64,000 nucleotides of DNA from contig JAQGBZ010000013.1 in NCBI GenBank assembly GCA_034687125.1, positions 124,001 to 188,000 on the forward strand. The letters are read 5' to 3'. The stretch is from Neelides folsomi. Its lineage: Eukaryota > Arthropoda > Collembola > Neelipleona > Neelidae. This document shows positions 49,211 to 62,100 of the stretch, piece after piece; the first letter of the stretch is position 1; each line of letters opens with the position of its first letter. Below the pieces are notes generated by a model that had not been told where the DNA came from, made no database searches, and was given only the letters and a program-made list of their open reading frames with translations. The translations under genes were made by a program, and so were the position numbers.

Positions 49211-50158
49211 TTATCTATTCACGATCAGAATCAAATTTAATTATAATTGAGATTATCCATTAAATTGTCAATTTTCCAGTAATTTTCCTCTTCCTTTCGA
49301 CAATGTTCAATTGCGTCCTTCCAGTTTTGAGATGTGACATGATTGCATCCTTCCTTAAACAGCTGAATAACATCATTAAGCTTCTGATCGAAATTATGCT
49401 TTGCAACATAATTCTTGACCTGTGCCCAGATGAGCTCAATTGCATTGAACACGCAATGATATGAGGGAAGCCTTAGAATGGAGTGTCCTTGTTTTGTCAT
49501 TTCATCAATTTCGTAAATAATGTACTTTTCTTTGTTTTCCTTTATGATTTTGTAGAGTTCCACTTTGATTGAATCATTGGGAAATTTAATGTTTTTTGAT
49601 TGCAACCAATTTATCATATCGCCTTTTCTCGCGTTCGAAGTGAGAATTATATCTTTCCTAAAATAATACATATTTTAAAATATATTCAATAAGCCAGGAA
49701 AATAACCTTTGCGAATGGTAGAGAGCATTGTCCATGCTGAGAGTTTTTAGATTGCTGTGAATCATTATCACCAACTCTTCCTCTTCAATTGTTAAATGAT
49801 GATGTTTTATTTTTTTTAGATTAGCCATGTTATTAAATAAAATCTTATATAATATGCTGAACTGTACTTGAAACTGAACTTATAGAATATATTAAACTAA
49901 ACTGGATTAAATAAAACAATAATACTATGAAATTAACTGAATTAAACAAGAATTATATATAAAAGCGAAATTACTGATTTACAGTATTTAACAAAACCTT
50001 AAAGATTATTAATCAGATTTGTGAGAAATAAAAACTTATTTGTTTGAGAAATATTTTGCATTACTACAATGGAAAGTAACGATTTGTCAAATTGGTATCG
50101 CTGGAAATAATTAAGCGGTTGTTTCAAACTCGAGCGGAAATTGATCGTGAATAGATAA
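49211..50158 (-). mobile_element. IS630-Tc1-mariner element with residual transposase
   Basis: 948-bp element with perfect 17-bp terminal inverted repeats TTATCTATTCACGATCA (49211-49227 and, inverted, 50142-50158). Both ends are flanked by TA (49209-49210 and 50159-50160), the superfamily's target duplication. Inside, on the minus strand, lies the C-terminal part of a DDE transposase, ending nine bases from the left repeat. The N-terminal DNA-binding region and first catalytic Asp are missing and replaced by about 310 bp of non-coding DNA. This indicates an internally deleted copy that cannot move itself. Confidence 0.85.
49237..49828 (-). pseudogene. Truncated DDE transposase, DD82E-like
   Basis: Two blocks, 49828-49707 and 49657-49237, join in phase across a possible 49-bp intron (180 aa in all). 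SMDNALYHSQR holds the second catalytic Asp (residue 33). ARKGDMINWLQSK and ILRLPSYHCVFNAIELIWAQ follow, with the catalytic Glu at about residue 115. The gap of about 81 residues is much longer than the 34 of classic Tc1/mariner and resembles the DD82E group of the IS630-Tc1-mariner superfamily. The first 30 residues do not look like the normal upstream region, so the 5' half is lost. Function as an enzyme is not expected. Confidence 0.8.
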
Positions 50159-50160
50159 TA

Positions 50161-53100
50161 ATAAAAATTTTTCGAATATTCTTATTAAAGAAATGTTTTA
50201 TTTATTTGAGGTTTATTCAATTCAGTCAAATCGAAATTTTTATATGCAAATTCTTGCACGTATAAATAAGATTTGTAAGTATGTATACCAATACTTTTAA
50301 TCATATACTCAAGTCTTAATTAAAATGATCAAGTTGTTTGATTTTGAATTGGGCATGGAAGCGTTAATATTAGACTTTCTTCGAAAGACGCACCTTCATT
50401 ATCCCATAAACAACAATGCTATGAATGGTTCAGCTCCCAAATTATTCATATTTATACTGAAACCATCGAGGCGGGGAGAACTTTCCTTTTACTCTCGAGA
50501 CGCGTCGACCGAGTCAATGAAATAACAATGTTTCGCTTTCATTAGATATGATGAATTGAACGTAATTAACCGTTAAGATTGTAAAAGAAGGTGGATAATT
50601 AGGGATCATTAAAGAGTGCTCAGGGCCCACGAGGAGAATAGCCAGCTCTTTAACTCTAAAATAAATACTGATTGGGGATGAGCAAAAGAAGGCTTTTGTG
50701 CTTGAGAAATGAAAAGACTCCTTTTTCCCATTGAGAGCCTCAAAAGAGAATTTGTAGAGGCGACCAGGTTCTCCCTTTTATTCAAGTAAAAGATCATGCC
50801 ATCATCGTGAACACCCATTACTATGCAAAAGAGAGTTAGAAAAAACTTGAAATAAAAGAAAACAAGGGGAAGAAGGCTCTGTCGCTCTCTTTCTATGAAT
50901 TGAATAGTTCTTCTGTTTCGGAGATCCCTTTCCTTTCAACTCCTCCTCGTTTCACAGTTCATCTCGTTGAAGACACAAAGGCCATTCAGCTCATTTCAAT
51001 GTTTTTATGCCGTTTCGTCTTCTTAATGAATAAACTTCAATGGTAATCTCAGCTTTGTAAGTCAAATTTGAGGTTATCCATATGCTTACTTAAGGCTTTA
51101 AACTCATTATGAAGTCATTAGTTCAAAGTGTGGCTTCACAATAGGACTTTTGTTAGTCAATTATAAGATTTGTTTTTGATAGATGTGAAATAACCTCTCA
51201 AAATTAAACCAGCTAAAAAATTTAAATTTTGTATTCATATTGTTTTATATTGGATTACAATATACGAATAAACCATAACTTATATTTAAACTAATTTTGT
51301 TAATTTCCTATATATAAAAATTTAATATTTTAATTATTCAACTCAATTAACAATTGTATTTATAATGGTGCAATTGGCTAAAGTAAGAAAACGCTATTGT
51401 TCACTCACGTGCTTGAATTGTTTGTTGAACATATACTTTTAGAAAGATAAGCCGCCCATAATGTTTATCTTGTTTTGTTTGCCTAGTGTGTTCAATGATG
51501 TTCGCTTTAGTCGGTGGGGAGAATCGTTTTAGTTAATTTCCGCTGAGACTTCTCGAGCATGTAGAGAAGGAAAAAACTTTTCCTTTGTGTAGTATCAAGA
51601 AGAATTTTAATTGGACACTCAAGCACCAGCGGAATTAAGGAAGAAAACCGATAAGCTCTCAATTCCCTCGAAAAACTCACTTGTCTCATTTATTAGGGAA
51701 AGGGAAGTATAGCTGGAATGTAATCTAAGAATCTTAAGTAATTAGTTTGGACTGGGAAGCAATTGGATCCGACACACTATTTATTGTCTCTATCGAGTTA
51801 ACCCTTCTTTACGACCGAGGATTTAGCACTCAAAAACTCATTTGCAAATGAACCCTTCCGCTCCGTGCCCTAACTAATTTAGTAGACGAACTCCTTAAGC
51901 TCAATGTTCCAAACTTCATTTATGGGAGGGATATGGGAGTTTAATGAGGAAATTTAAGAGAGTCAAGAGGAATTAAGTGGGAGGGAGCAGAAATTGGATT
52001 CTTAGGCAAATTATTTAGGAACTCACTCTTTAACGATTAGTCTCACTGCGAAGAACCAACATGTGTGCTGTAAAGCTTTTTACAACTTTGGCCCCAAAGA
52101 CGAGAGGAATTATTTTATTTACCGGTTCGCTCTCTCCCAGAAAACTAATCGGAACCTCACCATAAAAATATTTTATTTGAGATTCCTAAACTCTCGGGGT
52201 GAGGATCCCGAGGGACGAGTAAAAGAGTGTGTATATTGAAGCTCAAAAGTCCACCTTGTTATTTCATCTATAGATCCGGTCCTCATTGGGTGGAGAAGTA
52301 TGTGTGTATGAACGTACTTACATTTACCTTTAACTGACACACATTAAAATCCGGTGAGTCAGTATTGAAAAGAAATAAAAAACGGGGCAAAGGCTTTGTG
52401 CCATTTTTTGTGGTTATGATCATCTCCATTGGATGAGATGGGATTGGGATAGATCGAGGGAGCTGTAAAAAATAACGAGGTCGGGATGAGGAAGGGAAGA
52501 AGGGCACCCTTCGGCCCATCTTCGCTTCATGGCAAATTAAAGGGTGGGCCCTTTACCTCACACTCTCATTTTCCATCCTCTTTTTAACCGAACCGGGCCC
52601 TGGGTTGTCCCAAAAGAGCCTTTTCATCCCTTCCGCTTCCTCTTAAATCACACTCGATTCTCAATAAAACGATAATAATTCTCAGCGGATAAAATTGACA
52701 CGATTCTCTCTCTGTAAAATCTCCAATTTCAAATCTTCAATTTGAACTTCGCCACTGTTCCAAACACCACATCCAACATCCATTTGGGAAAGAAAACAAG
52801 AGGAATTAGGGGGGAAGATAAGAGTGTTGTGTACGTTCCATGTGGGGAGGGGGGATTAGGTTTCTTAAACTCACATTTTCTATAGGATTGAGAATGAAGG
52901 AACCGAGGAGGGCAATTTACTTTCTTGTCAATTTGCTCTGAGTGGAGTTAGTGGCTCATCTTATCCGGTCCCATCAATTCGCATTATTCCTATGTACTCT
53001 CATCGCGAAAGTCAATACTCTCCGTCTCCCCGCAATAATAAAAGGGAATTTTGAGGTGTAGGACCAAGTTGTAAGATATAATGTTGGGAAGGGGATTTAA

Positions 53101-56100
53101 GAGGCGCTGCGAGCGGCTATGAAATGTAAGTGGAACGAGGAGATCTGGCTCCAAATGTGTATAATTTCTTTGTGAGCGATCGAAGGAAGCCTCTTCCTTT
53201 GAGCTTCTGCAAATGGAATAAGCCCTCGGAGTATACGTTTAGCTTTTATTCTTGTACAACTTATACTCATCCGCATACACACACGGGTGTCGAGAAAACT
53301 TGTCCCGAGTCTATTGGAGTACATCCGTACATATTTTGAGTGGGTCTCCTGTTATTCAGCCCCGTTCCCATTACTTTAGATTACGGATCTCACTCTCAAC
53401 TTTCTTATTTTCCTCCTATTATACCTATACCTCTTGGTCCATGGTGGCTGGGGATCTGCGTGAGTGTGGATTTAACCATTTCTCTCATTCGTGCGTGTAC
53501 ATAGGGAATAGGATAGGGATGTTATATATAGAAATTGAAGAGTGAAGGAGAGAGATCGAATTCCATTTTCTCATAAGGATGTCTTTTCATTTCCTTTCTC
53601 CTCCAGATGTGTATAATAGGTGGTTCCTTTACTTAGGCTCAATGGCGGGTTCGCATTCCGGGAGTTCTGAGACTGACTTGGGACGATTATTATTATGACT
53701 CCTGCCTCGACTCAAATCCAATCGGCCGGAGCTTCTGCTTTTGAAATATTTTATTGAGTTTTTCTCCTTCCAATTTCCATTCCACTCTCCTTCTCATATA
53801 TGTAATATATCTCTTTCACTCGAGGGAGACCCGTTGTCCACTCGAGCAATTATTGGGAAATGCGTCATCTCTCCCTTCTCACTTCGGCCCTCCCCCTTGT
53901 TTCTCATCAACTCGTGGAATTACGCCGGCAAATGGGAAGTAAGGGAGGAAAGACCATTCTCCCACGGCCGACCTCTTTTATAGCCGTGCTCTAATGAAAG
54001 TGGAAGGTGCAGGCTCCCGCACCACCCTCATTACATGGCCCTTAATGAGGGCTTGGGAAATTCAAAATTTAATGAAAGTTTCCATGAGGGAAATTCCATT
54101 ATGTTCTTCCTCATTTCCATTCGGAGCAGTCCCAGGAGCGCGGGCGAAATGCGGGTGGCCCATTATGGACATTATTATGGAAGTATGATTAAAATGATGA
54201 GGCTTCGCTGTTTCCGTAATCATAAAGGCCGGCGGATCCTTTCTTGAAATTTGGGGAAGCTGGCTAATAAGACGAAGAGTTTCTTATTAGCATTTCTATG
54301 TCTGCTTCCTCTCCCTTTATTACTTGGGGGAAAGTTGGGGCAGATGAGCCGATGGGAGAAGAGAGATAATGGGGACGCGGGTAGGAGCGTTTTATGAGGA
54401 GGAGGAACTCTCCCCATGTAATGGGTCTCCTCCTGACTCCGCTCCCATTAGCCACTCGGGGCATTAGGGAGGGACGTCCTTATTATGAAATGAGCTACTT
54501 CGAGCTTCCTCATCAAATTTTACTTCTCTTCCCTTTTCAAGGCATTTATTAAAACTGAGGAGTGGGAGATAGGAGAAGGGTATTTTGCAAATTTTACTGC
54601 CCTTCCCTACTTCCGCTCCTTGATTCTTATCTTCATTTCTTGATAGGGAGAGACGAGACGCATTCGAGTCATAATATATGCTATTTTATATTATGAAAAC
54701 TCCTCAGAGGGCTCAAAACACTCTTCCTGAATATCACGGAGTGAATTTTTGTCATAATGCAAATTTCTTATGACTTCCCATTCACATTTAAAATACAAAT
54801 TAGAGAGGAAACAAAGAGAGAAGGGGAAGCTCTCAAAGCCCTTTCCCTCCTAATCAGATATGAGGAGATTTGGTCAATTTACATGGAAGAAATATTATAA
54901 TGTCAATAGGAAAAAGATATAATGACTTATGGAGATTTAAAGCAGTAAAAAATCACCATGTCTAATAGATACCTATTACAATAAATCAAATCCGGGTTTC
55001 AGTGTGGTTGCGATGACGGAAAGCCCTATATGGTTATAAATGGAAAATTCAATTTAACTTGGTTGTAAAAAATTAGTGGGAGAGATAATTGGTAAATGAT
55101 AGCTCGTGTGAAGATGAGAGCTCCGAGTGGTGGTCGTGACGGTTTTGGGTAAAATAGAATTTTGAATCAATAATGATTTAAAAAGAGAAGGAGATGGAAG
55201 CTGAGCAGAATAGTTAAAAAGGTCTGGAATTGATAGGAGAATATGATCTACCATCGTTCCCACTCGACCCTATCAGCCCCCATGTTTAAGGCAGGGGAGT
55301 AAAAAAAGTTAAAAATGAATGAATGAAGTAAGAGAGGAAATCAAAGTTTTCTCAAACTCACAATGAGGAAGGACGATGGCATTCTTCTATTGCCAACTGT
55401 TAGGGTAAAAAGACAAGATTGGGAGAAAGTTTAATTATTCATTCAATTCAACAATGATATGATTTTACTTCGACTTCTTTCCTTGTATTTATAATGGAAT
55501 CAATTCTGCTCAAACTTTGGTCGAAACGTTGAAAGTACTTAGAGACGTATATGGAAATGAAAATGAGGGTTCGACAATTCTCTTTCCCTCACTCACCCCT
55601 TTTTTTCATTGAAAGAAATTCTCTCCCAAAAGTTACATCCTTACTTTCCTCACCCATTGATTGTTCCTATAAGTATGTATGAGTATAGCTCTGTTAATAA
55701 TCGGCTCTCCTCATATTAAGAACGTGATAGTATATTCAACCCTCTTGGCTCAATTCCCATTCAAAAAACGAAAGCTGTTAGTCGATGAAGAAGAAACTTT
55801 GTCGAGCCGAAGGACATTGAGAGGTTGAAAGGTTCTTGGAGTTAAATAACAGCTTTGCTTCGCAGCATTCAACGCGAGAGAAAGAGAGAAGGTTTGGTTT
55901 TAAAAGTAAGTAATAGGCCCGCTTTTACTTTTCCTCTCCCGGTCCAGGAAGAATCGCGGGGATTGTGGAGGTAGTTTGGGAATTGAAGGAAATTTCCTCG
56001 GTCTTTTACTTTCCCTTGTTCCTTTAATTTGTTATCATCTCATGTTCTTCTAGGTATGTCGGTCGTTGTTCCATACATAACCAGAGTGGTGTAGGGGGAA

Positions 56101-59100
56101 GTCATGGTGGAAGGGAAGTGATGGGCAATAAGTTTAAATTAATGTCCAAGTGGATCCTCCCCCTCTGATGAGTGTAGCTATGAGAGATGGGAGTGGGGGG
56201 AGCCGCCACGGTGATAGTACCGCGTAAGACAAGGGACCGGCTAATGAAACCCAGCGCCTGCCGCCTCGTCTGCGCAATGAACGATCTAATCTCATTAGAA
56301 CAAAAAGGGTCCCCAGGAGATGAGGATGAGCTTCCCTCAACGGACTGTGCCCAAAATGAGATGAGATCGACTCCACCAGTTACCATCTGAGTTGAACCCT
56401 CTTGAAATTAAATGTCTTTTGTAATCGAGCTCCCCTCCTCACTTCGCCTTGTCATTTCAACCCGCCTCATCTCCTTCTCATAACTTTTGACATCCGCCCA
56501 CTCCCTCCCACACTCTGACTCAATTATAAAGATGATATTTTAAATGAAGATCTGAAATTGTCTTGTCTTTATTTTTCCTTCCAATCTCACCAATTTCCAA
56601 GCTTCATGTTGAAAATGTCTTTTCTAGGGGTCATTCATTTCAACGTTTCATTTTTAATCTCTCTGACTCCTGTCTGGGGGTCTCAAAGTGCTGATGGGGA
56701 GACGAGAGTGACATTTTGAATTTAGACATGGCTTGTTTCTTACCTACATAGAGATGATTTTTTTGTATGATAAAAAGCAACATCAAGAATTTTTAAAGGA
56801 ACCTCCCATTTATAAAGAATAGTTTTTATCATGATAATTGTTTGTTTGAGTGAGTCGAGTCAAGAAAAGACATCAACGTTTTCCAGTTTTTAATAGTGTA
56901 AAAATTTATTTAGAGAAGAAGAGAAGATTCTACTCCCGAGATATTAAAATATTCACACTAGTATTTACGAATGCATTACATTACTTACTTCGAGAAGAAA
57001 CGTTTACGAGTAGAATAAGAAAAATAATACTCAAAGTTAAAATTATTTTTTCCCTCTGTTCTTATCTTATATATTACATAGTTTGTTCCTTCGGTTCTTG
57101 GGAGGAAGAAAGGGGAGATAAGACTTTAGTTTTTCTTTTCGCTTTACTTTTCCCTGCTCTCCCTTTGGGAAAAGTTGTTTTAAGTAAATGTGATAATGGA
57201 ATCTCTTCAGTCTTCAAACCTTCCTTTCTCCTCCCTCCACAAACTTTCCCAGACTTTTAATGAGGAAACGGAAACAAAACACTCCCAAAGACATCCCCTA
57301 TAAAAAGTAAACTCTTGCAATTTACATAATTTGATACTTTTCGTTAAAAATTAACCACTTTAATCGGTTTGCTTTTTCCTTACACAATAAGAAATGATTA
57401 AAAATTTATCAATACAAAAGAAGCTCCATAAATCTTATACCTACACACTTAACCATGTATACTAATAGTAAAATTGCAGGTATGCTCATAAGAATTCATT
57501 TTCATTAAACTTAACAAAATATTCAATATTTTGTAAATATGATTATAAATCTTTTACACATTTTAACTCTAAAACAGAAGATGAAATTCGTAAAGGAAAC
57601 ATTCATTAATGAATGAATGCCATTAGAGTAATGCATTATGTTGTATGTACTGATATGTATCCTACTCTGTATGAGTAATGAGTATTAATTTGTTAAAAGA
57701 GACTTGGGAAAGGGGGGCCCTTCAAAATGTTCCAAATTAAACCGCAGGGCAGCTACGTGACTGGAAAGGGAAACAGAATTGTAAAAAAGGAGACCCTTCA
57801 AACCCCATATTGAATCCAGTACATCTCTCACAGAGGTCATTAAAAGGGTTGCGTTGAATCATTCGCTTACTCTCTCAATGTCCCAAAAGGAAACAAATTA
57901 TAAATATTTTCCTCACGTTGATTCAATCAACTTACGATTAAGTTAACGTGAATATAATTTTATTAGCTCGGTAGTCAAATAGATTCATAATAATGATTCA
58001 CAATTGTCTGATAGTTCTCCACTTTGTGAAAATAATAGATGAAAAGTTAATTAAAATAGACGGTTGTCAAATTAGAAATTTCTCCCTCTTCATTGTATGT
58101 ATACTTTAGTGTGAATTAATACATAGAGAGTGAATTGCATTAAAATTCTTGATTCTAATTCAAAAGAAGAGCATACAGTCTTTAATTAGACAGAGACAAG
58201 ACTTTGCCATTATTGACTTAGAAATTCATGAGTTTATTGAATAGAGATCTCTTTTAAAGTGGTGAAAACTTTGTGGGGAGTTAATCAGTGTAGATGGGCT
58301 TTGTTAAGATTTATATTAGGAATGAACTGACAGTTGAGGCGGATGAAGGAAATTGGATGACGGTGAAGGATGGTAATGGGATAATGGACTTTTCCTCCTC
58401 CATAGTTGTCTCATCCTATAAACAATGGAGTTGGTCCATTAAGAAGTGAACTTCAAGTGGCTTCGCTTTAAATGGAAATAAGATATGAGAGGATTAAATA
58501 TTTCCTTTTTATTGGGCTCAAACAGGATCCGTCATTGAGATCATCATTTATAACTATTGTACTTGTGTGTATTTAAATCATTATAATATTCAAATGTTTT
58601 AATCATCCTTAATCCTTATTCATGATATCAACCAGCACATTTACTTATAAGGATTCGTTATTTACTATTCTAAATATTTTCTTGTAATGTTTATGAACAT
58701 AAATACAGATACTTCACAATAAAAATGTTACAAGCTTAATAAATTAACGCTAGATTTGATATTTAACCATAATTTTAACTTCGATTACTATATTGTACAT
58801 GGGCATATCGCATAAATATTTGCATGTTATTAACATATAATTTAAGGTTGAATAGAAAACTTAAAATACCATATAGGTATAATTAGGTATGCGTTATTTA
58901 CCTAGGCATAAAAATGCAATTATTCAGAAAACGTTATTTTGGTTTCTTGTTATATCTTGCTTTTCTTGTTTAATCTTGGTCAGTTTTATTCATAGTTCCT
59001 TCATATTCGAACCTTTGGATTCTATGTATTTAAACAAAAATTATATCTTTGTACATTTATACTAATGTATTTGTTAAAGGTAAAGTGTAAGGAGATGAAT

Positions 59101-62100
59101 AAGAGTTAAAAGGAAAGAAAGGAGTGAAAGAGAGATTTCTCTAGGGAGAGATTCCCTTATGGGTGCACAGATGGATCTAGAAACTTGGAATTGATTTGGC
59201 TATGACTCGACGACTCGAAATAAACGGGTCCCTCGGATCCAAAAATCTCCCTTTCGGATCTCGTTTGCTACACAGCTAAAGAAAATAAATACAAAAAATC
59301 ATTATTTTAATCCCATAAGTAGTTTATCAAAATGATCGTCTTTGATAAATACTTTTTAACAAATAACATTAATATTAATATATTTATACTTATTTCATAC
59401 AGGTACAGATATTAGTACCTAATCTGTATTACTATAATTCATATATCCAAATTTAAATTTTAGCATCCAATCATTATTACCTATACATTTTATATTTGTT
59501 TCGTAAATTCGAAACAAAAATTTTATTTTAATAAATAGGTATTTTAATAAGTGTAAGTATAATTTGTAAATAAAAAAATAGTTTAAAGTTGACTTGTCAA
59601 TAATATTTTCATAAAAAATACCCGGCAATTCCCACTTAAAAGAAATGAGTTAAATACGCCAGTTTTTGCTCACACTCTCTATGTAGACATGAAATAAGGA
59701 GAGGCCAATTAACGAAGCTTTTGATTTTGCAATTGGAATTGCATTGAGTAACTTATGAGATATTATTGCCCAAGTGTCAAAAGATCTCACAAACCTTCTA
59801 AACGAACCTCAGCTCATTTGGATTTGAGGCAGTTTGACGTGACTTATGGAATAATTAGCAGCCTTGGCCCTGGTTTACATCTCATCTATGAATGATTGGA
59901 GGAATAAGATAAAATCCTCTCCTTATTTGCCGATAGTTGAGTAAAACAATTTTATTGTTAATGAGATGGCTGGTATATAGACTTTGTCCTGCCCTTTTAC
60001 GAACTCCAGTCAATTCTCCGAAGCTAATTATGTACAAGGAAAACCTTTTGATCTTTTCAAGTACACATAAAAAGTGTGAGAGAGCCTTATAGGCATCCTC
60101 CCATCCTCGTTACAAGGGAGAATGGGAACAAAGCATCTAATGGAGCCGGGGCACCAAAAGAGGCAAGCTAATGGATGTCAGACAAGTCGCCGCCGCCAGA
60201 AACCGCAATTTAAATATTCATTAAAAAGCTTTTTAATTTCCTAAAATAAATAAGGCATCTCATGTAAGTAAACGGCTATATTTTGATTAACAGTTTATTT
60301 ATTTCCCCCAGGAGTTAATTTAATTTTTCCATCCACTTCGCCGAGCTTTTTAGCATTGCATTGAACCCATTTGTAATTAAATGGGAACGAGTCCACGTAC
60401 AGTTTGGAAAAAGGAAAGATAAGGTAAACCTTAATGTTAATAAGCACTAACTTGGTAGTGGGCATTCCAGAATGGGCGAGGGAATAAAACGTTATTAGTC
60501 TCTTTTAAGGTAAATAAATGAAGGGAGGTAATTTATATGCATGAGCTGAGCCATATTATGTATAATGATCCAGTTCACAATTCCTCTATTGTTCCGCCCA
60601 GCTCTCTCGCTCTTTTCTATCTACTTGGCTTTCCTCCAGTCTTCCATTATTCTTCTAATTTCCAGTCAAACAACCTCTGCTAATACAGCAAGTTGAAACG
60701 CAGCGAAGAAGATTCAAATTCAGGAAACTTCATTTAATTAAATTGAAATTAGTTTCATTGATTCCAGAATTTGAATGGAAATAAGGAGAATCAGGAGGAG
60801 CTGAGGCAGTGGAGTGAATAAGAAACAAGAACTTCTCATTTTGGATCCAGCCAGGCTCTCCTAATTGACAAAATTTTGGGGAAGTGACTTTATATAACCT
60901 ACTTAGAGTGAGTCGGTATGATGAGTAAAAGGAATGGACCGTGTTTCTGTAAGTAGAAATATAGACCCGGGAGTTAATTTGACGAAACTCCAAATTGGCT
61001 AAATAGTAATAGACTAATGGAGAAAACTCAAAGTTTACATTTCCCTCTTCTCTCCGTTCCAAAATTCATAATTAAGGGTTCAAATCACGTAGGCAGCTGC
61101 TGGGAAAAAGCTCGAGGAAAGCAGGGAGGAGTAAATGAAACTTATTCGGTCTAGAAGATCCCGAGTGAGAAAACTACTTTCAAATTTGGATATCTTGTAA
61201 TGGATGAGCTGATGAGCGGATTTGGCCCAACATGATGCCATTCGGAAACATAGGATTCGCACTTAAGGGGAGAATACAAATGTATCAAAGGACTAATTAG
61301 CTTTTACTGTCTCGCACATCCATTTCCTCCACCTCGTTTCCTGGACTTAATGAAAACCCGGGCGAGTGGGCCGGGATGAGGAACTATATATTCATTACGC
61401 CGAGTGACGTTAATTACGACGGGGTCATTGGAGCTGAAAGAAAATAATTAGAAATGAAGCGGATCAACCTCCCTCGATCATCTACATACTAATCATGGGG
61501 GAGGAAGGGGGGCATCGGCGGAGACCATGAGATTTAAATGCAAATGGGCCCTCTGCGTTCTTCCTCTCCTCCGTGCATCTCATGTAAATTATCAAGTAAA
61601 TTAAGAGGACACTCGAGGTGTCAGAGGAGGAAAATTCAAATCCCCTCTTCCCAATCAACGTCAACACTTCATTATGGAGGATTCCAATGCGGAGATTCAA
61701 ATTCGACCTGCCCTGACTTCGAATACTCAGATTATGTATTCTCACGAACACGGGGGAGACTCCAATTGGATTTCCACCCTTCGGTTCTCAAGTAGTAAAA
61801 AGATCATCCTCAGTCATGGGATTCAAAATCAACTGTATGTTTTAACCTGAATTTCCATTAACGTCAATAACTTCAAATTCAAGGAAATTAAACTTTGCCT
61901 TTTCTCCATTCCATTCCATTTATCTCTTTTATTTGCATTTCAATACAATGGCTCACGGTATTTATTAAGATACATGTTATTAAGTTATATTAATTCAAGC
62001 TTCTCATTTTGAGAGCATCCTTTAACTTCAATTTATTCTCTCGATCAAAATTACAGATGTATCTAAATAATTTATGTAATGTTTATCACTCATAATTTTC

